Assembly (NCBI RefSeq): GCF_014645735.1
Contig: NZ_BMMH01000002.1
Location: 682,001-746,000 of the forward strand
From: Nocardia jinanensis
GTDB taxonomy: Bacteria; Actinomycetota; Actinomycetes; Mycobacteriales; Mycobacteriaceae
DNA length: 64,000 nucleotides
Direction: 5' to 3'
Under the pieces are notes generated by a model. It saw nothing but the letters and a program-made list of their open reading frames with translations, was not told the origin of the DNA and did not search any database. Below, piece after piece: positions 42,878-52,465 of this stretch; positions within the stretch are counted from its first letter, which is position 1; the number at the start of each line of letters is the position of its first letter. Position numbers and translations under genes: made by a program.

Positions 42878-43968
42878 CCGCGCCGGCCGCGCCGCCGCGC
42901 GTGCATATGACCGGCTCGGAATGGTTCGGCGCCGCGCCGGGCGGGCTGAACCGCTATTTCACCGACCTTTTCGAGGCGCTCACCCCGCGCCCCGAGATCG
43001 ATGTATCGGCCGCCGCATTCGGCGCGGCGCCGCCGGGTGGGCTGTCGTGGGGACCTGTCGGGGGCTCCACGTGGCACCGGGCGCGCGCCGCGTTCCGGGA
43101 CCGACGGACCGCGGAACCTGGCCGGGCTGCCGTATTGGATCGGCATTTCGCGCTGTACGGACCCCCGGCGCGCGATCCCCGCGCCCGGCATCTGGTGGTG
43201 CATTTCCACGGACCGTGGGCGGCAGAGAGCCGGGCGGCGGGCGGCAGCGCGCTCGCGGCGGGCGCCAAATACGCGCTGGAACGACTCCGGGCCCACCCGG
43301 CCGACAGATTCGTGGTGCTCTCGACGTATTTCCGCGATCTGCTGGTGCACGACTACCGGGTGCGACCCGACGCGGTCACGGTGATCGCGCCAGGGGTCGA
43401 CCTGGACCGATTCCGCCCTACTCCCCTGCCCGAACCCACCGAGCCCGTGGTCCTGTGCGTACGGCGGCTCGAGCACCGGATGGGTATCGATGTCCTGCTG
43501 CGCGCCTGGCCCGCCGTGCGCGCGGCCCATCCGGCGGCCCGGCTGGTACTGATCGGCACCGGAACGGCCGAGTCCGCGCTGCGGGAACAGGCCCGCGATC
43601 TCGGCACCGGCATCACCTTCACCGGCCGCATCACCGATAGCGAACTCACTGCCTGGTACGGGCGGGCGGCGGTCACTGTGGTGCCGTCGGTGGCACTCGA
43701 GGGTTTCGGACTGATCGCACTGGAATCGCTGGCCGCGGGCCGCGCCCCGGTCGTCACCGAATGCGGCGGCCTGCCCGATTCGGTCCGTGACCTGGACCCT
43801 TCGCTGATCGTCGCCCCGGGCGACGCCGGCGCGTTGGCCGCCCGGCTGGCCGCCGCGCTCGACGGCACAGTACCCGGCCCGGACCGCTGCCGGGCGCACG
43901 CCGAGATCTTTTCCTGGGCCGTGGCCGCCGACCGCCATATCGCCCTGTACCGGGAGCTGACCGGATGA
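42874..43968 (+). CDS. Glycosyltransferase family 4 (GT-B)
   Basis: 364 residues from ATG 42874. GT-B fold with an N-terminal SEWFGAAPGGLNRYFTDLFE loop, middle VTVIAPGVDLDRFRP, and the family 4 E-x7-E motif EGFGLIALE near residue 285. Retaining transferase for one linkage of the repeat unit. ATGA overlaps on both sides. Confidence 0.85.
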   Translation: MTAPAAPPRVHMTGSEWFGAAPGGLNRYFTDLFEALTPRPEIDVSAAAFGAAPPGGLSWGPVGGSTWHRARAAFRDRRTAEPGRAAVLDRHFALYGPPARDPRARHLVVHFHGPWAAESRAAGGSALAAGAKYALERLRAHPADRFVVLSTYFRDLLVHDYRVRPDAVTVIAPGVDLDRFRPTPLPEPTEPVVLCVRRLEHRMGIDVLLRAWPAVRAAHPAARLVLIGTGTAESALREQARDLGTGITFTGRITDSELTAWYGRAAVTVVPSVALEGFGLIALESLAAGRAPVVTECGGLPDSVRDLDPSLIVAPGDAGALAARLAAALDGTVPGPDRCRAHAEIFSWAVAADRHIALYRELTG

Positions 43969-45119
43969 TCCGCGCCGTATTCCTCTCCCATACCGCCGCT
44001 CCCTCCGGTGCCGAACTCGCGACCCTGCGGCTGTTGACCGCATTGCGCGAAAGCGGCGTGGTGGATCCCTCGGTCCTGCTGACCGCGCCCGGACCGCTGG
44101 TGGATCGGCTGCGCGGCCGCCGGATTCCGGTGACGGTGTGCGGTAACGCTTTCGACAGCACCGCGCTGACTGTTTCCGGATCCGGGCCGCTGCGGTTGTT
44201 CACCGGAGCGGCGGGCCTGGTGCGGCTGGGCGTCCGGCTCGGGGCGCTGGTGCGCGCCGAAGACGCCGATGTGGTGGTCGCGCAGAGTACGAAGGCACTG
44301 CTGATGGGCGCGGTGGCCGCACGCCGCGCCGGGGTGCCGCTGGTCTGGCAGGTGCACGACCGGGTCAGCGGTGAATACTTCGGGCGGGTAATGGCTTTCG
44401 CGCTGCGGGCGCTGGGGTGGTCGACAGCACGTGGCATCGTCGCCAACAGCCGGTCCACCCTGCGCACCCTGTACACCCGGGGCCGGGTCGCGGTGATCGC
44501 CTATCCGGGCGTCGAGCCCATCGCGAACCCGGCCCGGGTGGCGCAGCGCGATCCCGGCGCGGTGCGGATCGCCATGGTCGGACGCCTCACCCCGTGGAAG
44601 GGGCAGGAGATCCTGCTGCGGGCCCTGCCCTTGCTACGCCACCGGCCCGCCGCGGTCCACCTGGTGGGTGGCACGTTCTTCGGCGAGCAGGATTACCGCG
44701 CCGAACTGGAACGCACCGCCGCCGAACTGGGTCTGCCGGTCGAATTCGCCGGCCATATCGACGATCCCGGGCCCTACTTCGCCCGGGCCGATATCGCGGT
44801 GCACTGCTCGGTGATCGCCGAACCCTTCGGCCAAGTGGTGGTGGAGGCCATGGCCGCCGGCTGCGCGGTGGTGGCGGCGGACGCGGGCGGTCCCACCGAG
44901 ATCGTCCGGCCGGAGGTCGACGGCCTGCTGGTCCCACCCGGAGATCCGGTCGCGCTCGCCGCGGCGCTGGACCGGCTCATCGCGGATCCGGCATTGCGCA
45001 CCCGGCTGGGCGCGGCCGCGCACGAGCGCAGCGCCGACTTCGGGATCACGGCCACCGCGCGCGCGGTCACCGGAGTGCTCGAACAGGTCACGGCACGGCG
45101 GGCGGTACGCGCACGATGA
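43965..45119 (+). CDS. Glycosyltransferase family 4 (GT-B)
   Basis: 384 residues. N-terminal SHTAAPSGAELATLRLL is the acceptor-side loop, GIVANSRSTLRTLY the interdomain region, IAMVGRLTPWKGQEILLRA starts the donor domain, and EPFGQVVVEAMA is the E-x7-E motif. Another linkage enzyme of the glycan. Coupled by ATGA overlaps to its neighbours. Confidence 0.85.
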   Translation: MIRAVFLSHTAAPSGAELATLRLLTALRESGVVDPSVLLTAPGPLVDRLRGRRIPVTVCGNAFDSTALTVSGSGPLRLFTGAAGLVRLGVRLGALVRAEDADVVVAQSTKALLMGAVAARRAGVPLVWQVHDRVSGEYFGRVMAFALRALGWSTARGIVANSRSTLRTLYTRGRVAVIAYPGVEPIANPARVAQRDPGAVRIAMVGRLTPWKGQEILLRALPLLRHRPAAVHLVGGTFFGEQDYRAELERTAAELGLPVEFAGHIDDPGPYFARADIAVHCSVIAEPFGQVVVEAMAAGCAVVAADAGGPTEIVRPEVDGLLVPPGDPVALAAALDRLIADPALRTRLGAAAHERSADFGITATARAVTGVLEQVTARRAVRAR

Positions 45120-46588
45120 ATCCGCCCGACCAGCACACCATCCCGATCCGCATCGTCCACCGGCACTATCCGGTGTCGATGGACGGCCTGCGCGTCCCCG
45201 ATTACGACCTGCCGACCGAGATCATCCCGGCCTTCGCCGACTGGCCGACCGAGAAGCTCCCGGTTATCAAGGTTGTCCCGCTGGAGGAGCCGGGGCCCCG
45301 TACCGGATCGACTCGGGTGCGCGAACTGGCGACGGTGCTGCGCGATATCGCCTACGTCAGTTTCGGGAAATACGGCCAGTACCTGGTCACCGTGGCGACG
45401 CTACCGCTGATCGCGCGCTTGCTCGGCGCCTCCGGGATGGGTCTGCTCGCCATCGGCATGTCGGCGTACTTTCTCGGTTCGCTCGTCGTCGACCTGGGGA
45501 TCACCTCCTATCTGGCCGCGCGCGTACAGGAATCGGGGACCGACCGGGACGTGGTGAACCACACCCGGGGCACCTACCTGGCCATCCGGGGCGGAATCCT
45601 CGGTGTGCTCGCGGTGGCGCTGGTGACATCGGTGACCGCGGGTGCGCCGGACTACCTGGGCATGGTGCTGCTGGGGTTGTTCGTCGGCGGATTCTGGTCG
45701 ATGTCGGAGGACTGGGTGCTGATCGGCCAAGGCCGGTTCGGCGCGTCCACGCTGTACCAGTCGATCGCCCGGGTCGGCTATCTCGTCCTGCTGCTCACAC
45801 TGCTACCCCGCTTCCCGACCGCCGCGATGGCGATGCTGTGCCTGCTCGGTTCCTCGGTGATCAGTCTCGCGCTGACCTGGTGGGACACCTGGCGCGCGTT
45901 CGGCGCACCCGGACGGCCACGCGGTGCGTGGAAACTGATCCGCGCCGCGCTGCCGGTGGTGACGGGACGACTGCTGGTCACCAGCTACGGGCAGGGCGCG
46001 GCCGCCGTGTACGGCGCGGTGCTCAACGCGGCGTCGCTCGGGTTGTATTCCGCCTCGGACCGGCTGGTTCGCGCGGTGCAGTCACTGCTGGACCCGATCG
46101 GTTTCGCACTACTACCCCGGATGGCCAAACGCGGCGGCGACGAACGGTTCTGGCCGGACGCACTGCGCGCGCTGGGGCTCTGTGTGGCGGCGGCGTGTGT
46201 GGCGACCGCGGCGCTGTGGCTGGCGGCGCCGCTGGTCATCGGGCTGGTCTTCGGTGACGAGTTCAGCGGGGCGGCGGGGGTGCTGCGCCTGGAGGCGCTG
46301 ATCCTGCCGGCCACCACCGTGACCTCGTTCGTCACCACCGCGATCCTGCCGGTACGCCAGGACACCGTCGGGGTGTTGATCGGATCGGCCACCGGCACGG
46401 TCGTGGCCGGGTGCGCACTGCTGCTCACCCTGCGCACACATTCGGTGTGGACGCTGGCAGCCGGGATCGTGGCCGCGGAATTCGCGGTGGCGATCTGGTA
46501 TCTCGCGCGGATGCGCGCACTGATCGTGCGGGAACGCGCCGCGGGCAGCCCCCTGCCCGCCGACGCGCAGAGAAGAGGGACGCGATGA
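45116..46588 (+). CDS. Oligosaccharide-lipid flippase (Wzx/MOP family)
   Basis: 490 residues from ATG 45116. About 12 membrane segments begin near residue 75; before them is an unusual 70-residue hydrophilic, Pro-rich N-terminal extension. The KYGQYLVTVATLPLIARLLG start and LYSASDRLVRAVQSLLDPIG stretch are typical of polysaccharide synthesis (RfbX) flippases. It should turn the finished lipid-linked repeat unit to the outer face of the membrane. Confidence 0.85.
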   Translation: MNPPDQHTIPIRIVHRHYPVSMDGLRVPDYDLPTEIIPAFADWPTEKLPVIKVVPLEEPGPRTGSTRVRELATVLRDIAYVSFGKYGQYLVTVATLPLIARLLGASGMGLLAIGMSAYFLGSLVVDLGITSYLAARVQESGTDRDVVNHTRGTYLAIRGGILGVLAVALVTSVTAGAPDYLGMVLLGLFVGGFWSMSEDWVLIGQGRFGASTLYQSIARVGYLVLLLTLLPRFPTAAMAMLCLLGSSVISLALTWWDTWRAFGAPGRPRGAWKLIRAALPVVTGRLLVTSYGQGAAAVYGAVLNAASLGLYSASDRLVRAVQSLLDPIGFALLPRMAKRGGDERFWPDALRALGLCVAAACVATAALWLAAPLVIGLVFGDEFSGAAGVLRLEALILPATTVTSFVTTAILPVRQDTVGVLIGSATGTVVAGCALLLTLRTHSVWTLAAGIVAAEFAVAIWYLARMRALIVRERAAGSPLPADAQRRGTR

Positions 46589-47589
46589 GGATTCTGTTCG
46601 TCGGCGACGACTGGCTCGGCAGCAACGCCCGCTCGTTCGCCGAAGGGTTTCGCAGGCTCGGCCACGAGGTGATCGTGGTCGACTCCACCCCGGTGACCCT
46701 GCCGCCGCGGTTGTCACCGTCGTGGTCGTATGCGAAAACCGGTGAGCGGCGGGCGCCGTGGACGGTGGACCGGGTACACACCCGGCTGGAGCGGGCCGCC
46801 GCCGAACTGCATCCGGATCTGGTGTTCGGCTTCAAATCGGTATTCCTGGATCAGCGCCGCCTGCTGGAGATCCCGGCCGCCCTGCATGTGCACTACAGCC
46901 CCGACGATGTCTCGAACCCGGCGAACACCACCGCGGACTATCTGGCGCACGAGTCCGAATGGGACATGGTGGTCACCACCAAACGGCACAACCTTCCCGA
47001 ACTCGCCGGTCGCGGCGTCTCCCGGACCCTGTTCGTGCGCAGCGCCTACGATCCGGCCTGGCATCATCCGGCGGCCCGGCGCGGCACCCGGCAGTTCCTG
47101 GTCGGGTTCATCGGCGCCTGCCGCCCGGATCGGCGCCCCGGCATGGTTTCGCTGGCGCGCACCTACGGGTCACAACTGCTGGTCCGCGGCCCCGGGTGGC
47201 GCCGGGTGCGGCAGTTGCAGACGACACGTGCCGCGGTCGCGGGCCCGGTGTACGGCGAGGATTTCGCCATCGCGGTGGCGTCGGTGACGGCGAACCTGGT
47301 GTTGCTCAACTCCGAGAACCGTGACACCCACACCTGCCGCACCTTCGAGGTGCCCGCCTCCGGTGGTTTGTTCGTCGGCGAGCGCACCGACGAACACGCC
47401 GACCTGCTCGACGACGAGACCGAGGCCTTCCTGTTCTCCAGTCGCGACGAACTCGACGAGATCCTGGAGCGGTGTGCCTCGTATCCGGATCAGGCGGCCA
47501 AAACCGCCGAGGCCGGCTACCGGCGGATCGTCGAGGGTGGGCACACCTACACCGACCGGGCGAAGGAGATCCTGCGTGCGCTGGAATGA
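46585..47589 (+). CDS. Glycosyltransferase, CgeB-like
   Basis: 334 residues. The start ILFVGDDWLGSNARSFAEGF and the C-terminal NRDTHTCRTFEVPASGGLFV are characteristic of CgeB-type (Glyco_trans_1_2) transferases; in B. subtilis CgeB helps build spore-coat glycans. The HYSPDD segment lies in the middle. It likely adds a sugar to the repeat unit or to a modified side chain. Confidence 0.75.
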   Translation: MRILFVGDDWLGSNARSFAEGFRRLGHEVIVVDSTPVTLPPRLSPSWSYAKTGERRAPWTVDRVHTRLERAAAELHPDLVFGFKSVFLDQRRLLEIPAALHVHYSPDDVSNPANTTADYLAHESEWDMVVTTKRHNLPELAGRGVSRTLFVRSAYDPAWHHPAARRGTRQFLVGFIGACRPDRRPGMVSLARTYGSQLLVRGPGWRRVRQLQTTRAAVAGPVYGEDFAIAVASVTANLVLLNSENRDTHTCRTFEVPASGGLFVGERTDEHADLLDDETEAFLFSSRDELDEILERCASYPDQAAKTAEAGYRRIVEGGHTYTDRAKEILRALE

Positions 47590-47607
47590 TTCGCGGCTCG
47601 CCGGACG

Positions 47608-49035
47608 ATGCCGATGCTGATCCCGGATCTGATCACCTCCAACGGGCCGCTGCTGGTCGTCGTCGCGGCGCTGGCGGCGCTGGTGGTCGCCGCTCTGTTC
47701 ACCCACGGAGTGCTGCGGGTGCTGTTGATCGCGCAGGCGGTGTACTGGGCGATGTCCTATGTCGCGCGCCCGGTGATCCTGCTGATCGTGCGCCCCGAAC
47801 CGCGTTTCGGCGATAACATCGCCGACCCACGGCTGGCCGATATCGGTTACGACGTGGGTATCGAGGCGGCGCTGCGTCCGGTGGCGTTCGGTCTCACCGT
47901 CTACGCCCTGATCGTCCTCGGCTTCGTACTGTGGACGCGGCGCCGGCCACGACCGGGCCGGGCACCACTGGCCGGCGATCCGGATCTGATCGGCACCCTG
48001 TGGGTGCTGTACGTGCTGGGGACTTTCGCCCGATTGCTCAGCGTCGCCTCCGGCGCGGCCGGACAGGCCGGCGATGTGCAGAGCGCCTCACCGGTGCTGA
48101 GCCTGCTCACCATGCCCGCCATCCTGGGCGCGGTCGGGTTGATCGTCTTCGCGCGCCCGCCACGGCAATCCGGGACGATCGCCGTGCTGGGTGTGCTGAT
48201 GGCGGGAGAATTGTGGTGGACAACGGCCACCGAGTCGAAGACGCCGATCCTGGGGGCCGCGCTGGCGGTCGCGGTCCGGTTCGCGCTGACCGGCTGGACG
48301 CGGGCCAAGGTGCTCGGCATCGGTGCGGTCTCGGTCACCGGTATCGCCGGATTCGACTGGTTGCAGTCGCTGAAGACCTCACCGTATCTGCGCGCGGAGG
48401 CGGCCGCCGTCGACGGCGCCTATCCCGAGGGCGTCCGCCCGTTCCTCAGTCTGCTACGCCGGTTCGACCTGCTCGAGGCCGCGACCGACGCCTACTACGT
48501 GGGGCCGGACTCCTGGCTGAGTCCCGGCGAAGTGCTGGGACATCTGGCCCGCAGTATGGTGCCGGCGCAGCTGCTGGCGGAGGAGAAACTACACGCCGGA
48601 ACGGCCTGGGCGAGCGAGGTGCGCGGCGCCTCGGTGGATATGAGTCAGGTATCGGTATCGCTGGCGGAGGGCAATATCAGTGAGGGATATGTGATCGGCG
48701 GCCTGCCGGGGGTCGTCGTCGGCGTCGCGTTCACCGCGATCGTGCTGGTGGGATGGGCGCGGTCGCTGTATGCGCACCATCTGGTGCCGGTGCTCTTCGG
48801 TATCGCGTTGATCGAGGTTCCGGTGGTGTTCGAACGCGGCATGCTCGGCAGCGCCGAAACTCTCGGTAAATATCTGCAGGTCGTGATCCTGGCCTGGCTG
48901 GTGCGTCTGGCGGTGGGTTACTGGCGACGCGCACACGGGCCGCCCGGGCCCTCCGGTGAACTTGATCGAGACCTACCGACCGGCCCCGCCGCGGAACCGG
49001 TCGGCGCGAGCGTGGGAAGTGAAGGAAGACAATGA
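47608..49035 (+). CDS. O-antigen/exopolysaccharide polymerase-like membrane protein (Wzy candidate)
   Basis: 475 residues with ten or more hydrophobic helices and a large exported loop in the middle (about residues 250-340, containing SWLSPGEVLGHLARSM). Wzy proteins share little sequence, so the call rests on topology, size and place between flippase and chain-length genes. A Pro/Gly-rich cytosolic tail ends it. It would join repeat units on the outer face. The stop overlaps the next start. Confidence 0.65.
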   Translation: MPMLIPDLITSNGPLLVVVAALAALVVAALFTHGVLRVLLIAQAVYWAMSYVARPVILLIVRPEPRFGDNIADPRLADIGYDVGIEAALRPVAFGLTVYALIVLGFVLWTRRRPRPGRAPLAGDPDLIGTLWVLYVLGTFARLLSVASGAAGQAGDVQSASPVLSLLTMPAILGAVGLIVFARPPRQSGTIAVLGVLMAGELWWTTATESKTPILGAALAVAVRFALTGWTRAKVLGIGAVSVTGIAGFDWLQSLKTSPYLRAEAAAVDGAYPEGVRPFLSLLRRFDLLEAATDAYYVGPDSWLSPGEVLGHLARSMVPAQLLAEEKLHAGTAWASEVRGASVDMSQVSVSLAEGNISEGYVIGGLPGVVVGVAFTAIVLVGWARSLYAHHLVPVLFGIALIEVPVVFERGMLGSAETLGKYLQVVILAWLVRLAVGYWRRAHGPPGPSGELDRDLPTGPAAEPVGASVGSEGRQ

Positions 49036-50501
49036 TGGAACTGCCCGACTACCTGCGCCTGCTGCGCCGCTACTGGGCGGTGCTGCTGGCGGGTGTGGCG
49101 CTGGGCGTGGGTCTGGCGGCGTACCAGGTCGAATCGACGCCGACAACCTATACCGCCACCAGCACCCTGTACGTATCGATGGCGACCGGTACCTCGGTCG
49201 CCGACTCCTATCAGGGCGGTCTGGCCGCCCAGCAGCGGGTGCGGTCCTATCTCGAGCTGATCACCAGCGACCATGTGGTCGACCGGGTCATCGGCCAGCT
49301 CGGACTGAACCTGGACCGCGAAGAACTACGCGCCGCGATCACCGCCGACACCCCGCCGGCGACCTCGCTGCTACGAGTATCGGTAACCGATGAGGATCCC
49401 GAGACCAGCCGGGTGCTCACCGACCAGGTGGTCGCCCAGTTCCGCGCCCTCGTCGACGAACTGGAGACCATCGAGGTCACCGCCGCCCCGGCCGCGCGGG
49501 TCGCGGTCGTCGACGCGGCGCAGGCACCCGCCGAATCGAGTAGTGCGGGCGGCACCCGGCTGTATCTGGTCGGTGCGATCGCCGGACTGCTGCTCGGCGC
49601 GGTCGTCGCCTACCTGCTGGACCGGCTGAACAAGCGGGTACGCGACAGCGCGGAATTCGCCGCGCTGGGCCGGCCGGTACTGGGTACCGTCGCGCTGGGC
49701 ACCGATAGGGAGCCGGCCGAGTTGCGGGCATTGCGGGCACGGCTGCCCGCGGCGCCGCGGCTCGTGATCACCGCGCTCGACGGACAATCCGAGCCTGCCC
49801 TGGTACTCGGCACGGCGGCGGCACTCGGAGCCACCGGAGCACAGGTCCTGGTGATCGACGCGAACACCACCGGTCACGGTGTCTCCACGCTGCTCCCCGA
49901 AACACTGCTCCAGCTGCCCCCGGCGAACGGCGAGTGGCCGGTCCGCGAACCGAATCCGCCCCGGGAACTGGTGACCGCGGCCTCCGGCCGGACTTCCGCG
50001 GTCGTGCGCGGGGAGATCTTCGATCCGCCGACGGTGAAACTGGATCTGCGTACCGCCCCGGCCGTTCCGCTCGACGACCTGCCCGCGACCACTCCCACCG
50101 TCCCCACCAAGACCGGCGCGCGCGCCGCGGACGGCCTGGCCGCCGTCCTGCGTGAGGACATCCACATCGACGAGGCCTTCGTGCCGTGGCCGGATCGGTC
50201 GGTAGTCGTCCTGGCGCTGGGCACGGCCGACGAGCGCACCGCGGATCTGCTGGCCGCCGACCGATTCGAGACCCTCCTCGGTGAGGTCGCGAAACGTTTC
50301 GACCGGGTGATCGTCGACGTCGCGGTCGCCGACGCCACCGCCGTGGCCCCGAGAGCGGCGGGCACGGTCGGGGTGGTGCGGTTGGGTGGTGCCCGCCGCG
50401 ACCGGATCGAGTCGGCGCTCACCGCGTTGACCGCGGCCGGTGCCACGGTGGCCGGTCTGGTGGCGGTACCGCCCCGGCGTACGTGGTGGCGGCGGTCGTG
50501 A
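49032..50501 (+). CDS. Wzz-like chain-length regulator with a kinase-like domain lacking Walker A
   Basis: 489 residues. Two membrane helices (about 18-35 and 175-196) frame an external Wzz domain with TYTATSTLYVSMATG and DYLRLLRRYWAVLLAG. After the second helix comes a cytosolic domain shaped like a BY-kinase (VLVIDANTTGHGVSTLL; DRVIVDVAVADAT), but no GxxxxGKS/T Walker A is present, so ATP-dependent tyrosine phosphorylation is unlikely. A 100-residue Pro/Thr-rich linker is inserted. It would set polymer length. Confidence 0.75.
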   Translation: MMELPDYLRLLRRYWAVLLAGVALGVGLAAYQVESTPTTYTATSTLYVSMATGTSVADSYQGGLAAQQRVRSYLELITSDHVVDRVIGQLGLNLDREELRAAITADTPPATSLLRVSVTDEDPETSRVLTDQVVAQFRALVDELETIEVTAAPAARVAVVDAAQAPAESSSAGGTRLYLVGAIAGLLLGAVVAYLLDRLNKRVRDSAEFAALGRPVLGTVALGTDREPAELRALRARLPAAPRLVITALDGQSEPALVLGTAAALGATGAQVLVIDANTTGHGVSTLLPETLLQLPPANGEWPVREPNPPRELVTAASGRTSAVVRGEIFDPPTVKLDLRTAPAVPLDDLPATTPTVPTKTGARAADGLAAVLREDIHIDEAFVPWPDRSVVVLALGTADERTADLLAADRFETLLGEVAKRFDRVIVDVAVADATAVAPRAAGTVGVVRLGGARRDRIESALTALTAAGATVAGLVAVPPRRTWWRRS

Positions 50502-51886
50502 GCAAAGCACATCGCGCAGAGCCGGCCGGGCACGGCCGGCGTCGTCTCCAGCGCCGTGATCTGCTCGCGGCCGGGCTGGGCGCGGCCGGTATCGGCGCCG
50601 TCACCGTGCCGTTGGCCGCGTCGGGACCACCGCCCGCGCCCATCGTCGTGGCGAGCGGGACCGCGTCGCCGACCGTCCACGATATCCGTGCCTTCGGCGC
50701 CGTCGGCGACGGGAAAGCCGACGATACGGAGGCGCTGGCCGCCGCCTGCCGCACCGACGACATACCGCCGGTGGTGTACCTCCCGGCCGGCGAGTACCGG
50801 ATCACCGCCTGGCCCGATCTACCCGACGGCTCCGTCGTCTACGGCGACGGCGCCGATGTCACCACGGTGTTCTGCGATCGCGACACCACACTGGTCGATC
50901 TGGCGGGTAAACAGCGGATCCGTTTCGCGCGGATGGGTTTCTACCTGTCGGGGCCCGGCGCCACGGCGATACGACTCGCGGAATGCTTCCGCTGCAGTTT
51001 CGACACGGTCCTCATCCGCGGCAACCATCTCGCCGACAACTGGCCGCGCTACGCCGGGCAGAAAGGTGTGGTGCTGGAGGCGAATACCGGCGGCACCTCG
51101 TTCATCGACTGCGATATCAACAATTTCGGCGTCGGGCTGTCGACCTCGTGTATCCAGAACTACGTTACGTCGTCGAAGTTCTCCGGAAACCGCATCGGCG
51201 TACTCGGGACCGGTAACGACCACAACGCCGGGCTGGCGCTGACCAACGTCGAATTCGTCTCCGACAATGATCCGGCGACCACCGACCGCCATCTGTTCGT
51301 CGACGGCGCCGCCAACAACTGGTGGCTCACCAATGTCTGGTTCGAGGGCTCGGATATCGCCGTGCAGGTGGGTACCGCCGGTCAGGGCGGACCATCCCAG
51401 TTCGGGATGGTGAACTGCAAGGTCGCGGCCCGGTCGTGCGATATCGACCTGATCTATTGCCGTCAGCCGTATCTGGCGAATATCGCCTTCGACGCCGATC
51501 CCGGGGGCAGCCCCGCCGAACTTCGGATCGATGAGGCCGGTTGCCCGGAGGGGATCGCCGTCAATCTGATCTCCGGCGCGGGCGCCGAGATCGGCCCTCG
51601 GGTTTTCCCCAGCAATTGGCAGGTCCTCGGTCGCGGTCAGACCCACCGGCCGACGTTCACCGGGCCGGTCACCGCGCGGGCCGAGGGCGCGGAGGAGATC
51701 CTGCGGGCCGTGGCACCCGACGGTGCGGGATTGGCCTCGGTACTGGCCAGCGGGGCATGGCTGTCCGACCACGCCGATGCCGGTGTCGTACTGCGGGATC
51801 CGGAGGGTGGATACTGGCGGCTGGGCGTCGCCCCCGACGGCGCGCTGCGCACCGCGCCGCTGGGCCGGGACCGCCCGGTTCGGTGA
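50498..51886 (+). CDS. TAT-exported beta-helix (pectate-lyase-superfamily) protein
   Basis: 462 residues from GTG 50498 (overlaps the previous stop). A twin-arginine signal (LQRRDLLAAGLGAAGIG) is followed by IRAFGAVGDGKADDTEALAA, the start of the Pectate_lyase_3/GH28-like beta-helix family, and by many Asn/Gly-rich turns. Such proteins in polysaccharide clusters cut or modify the polymer outside the cell. Catalytic acids cannot be assigned. The domain after about residue 380 is not recognised. Confidence 0.75.
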   Translation: MSKAHRAEPAGHGRRRLQRRDLLAAGLGAAGIGAVTVPLAASGPPPAPIVVASGTASPTVHDIRAFGAVGDGKADDTEALAAACRTDDIPPVVYLPAGEYRITAWPDLPDGSVVYGDGADVTTVFCDRDTTLVDLAGKQRIRFARMGFYLSGPGATAIRLAECFRCSFDTVLIRGNHLADNWPRYAGQKGVVLEANTGGTSFIDCDINNFGVGLSTSCIQNYVTSSKFSGNRIGVLGTGNDHNAGLALTNVEFVSDNDPATTDRHLFVDGAANNWWLTNVWFEGSDIAVQVGTAGQGGPSQFGMVNCKVAARSCDIDLIYCRQPYLANIAFDADPGGSPAELRIDEAGCPEGIAVNLISGAGAEIGPRVFPSNWQVLGRGQTHRPTFTGPVTARAEGAEEILRAVAPDGAGLASVLASGAWLSDHADAGVVLRDPEGGYWRLGVAPDGALRTAPLGRDRPVR

Positions 51887-51887
51887 T

Positions 51888-52448
51888 ATGACGGCGAATA
51901 TTTCCGGCGCGCACCGGCGGCTGTGGCGATCGGCGGCCGCCGCGCTCGTCCTGATCACGCTCGCGACCGTGGCGGGCTGGCCCGTGTTCGTCCGGCCCCA
52001 GCTGGATCCGTTGCGTCCCGCGGACGCCGTCGTGGTACTCGGCGGTACCCCGTACGAACGGTTCGATATCGGGCTCGAACTGGTCCGCCGACACTGGGCG
52101 CCGGAGCTGCTGATCTCCGCGTCCACCGGACTCGACGATCCGCGGATGGACCGCTATTGCCATACCCCGTACCCGTTCCGGGTGACCTGTTTCGAACCGC
52201 GCCCGTGGACCACCCGCGGGGAGGCCCAGGAGATACGCCGATCGGCCGCGGCCAACGGCTGGCGGCACATCATCGTCGTCACCTTCACTCCGCATATCTC
52301 CCGGGCCCGCTATATCGTCGGTCGCTGCTTCGACGGCGAACTCACCATGGTCGCCAGCCCGAGCCGTACCGACTCGGTGTTCCGGACGTGGATGTACGTG
52401 CGGCAGACCGCCGGATACCTGAAGGCTTTCACCGAGTCCGGCTGTTGA
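51888..52448 (+). CDS. DUF218/YdcF-SanA-like membrane protein
   Basis: 186 residues from ATG 51888. One N-terminal membrane helix is followed by ADAVVVLGGTPYERFDIGLEL, the start of the YdcF/SanA/ElyC family, and a later FTPHISRARYIV segment. Relatives affect cell-wall polymer carriers or envelope integrity; the biochemical role is not settled. Its place in the glycan train suggests a function in polymer handling. Confidence 0.75.
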   Translation: MTANISGAHRRLWRSAAAALVLITLATVAGWPVFVRPQLDPLRPADAVVVLGGTPYERFDIGLELVRRHWAPELLISASTGLDDPRMDRYCHTPYPFRVTCFEPRPWTTRGEAQEIRRSAAANGWRHIIVVTFTPHISRARYIVGRCFDGELTMVASPSRTDSVFRTWMYVRQTAGYLKAFTESGC

Positions 52449-52465
52449 GCCGCGAAGGAGCGAGT

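Noticed and set aside
42388..44043. Long minus-strand frame opposite glycosyltransferase genes
   Set aside because: Arg/Gly/Pro-rich shadow translation; the plus-strand frames have clear GT motifs and coupled starts.
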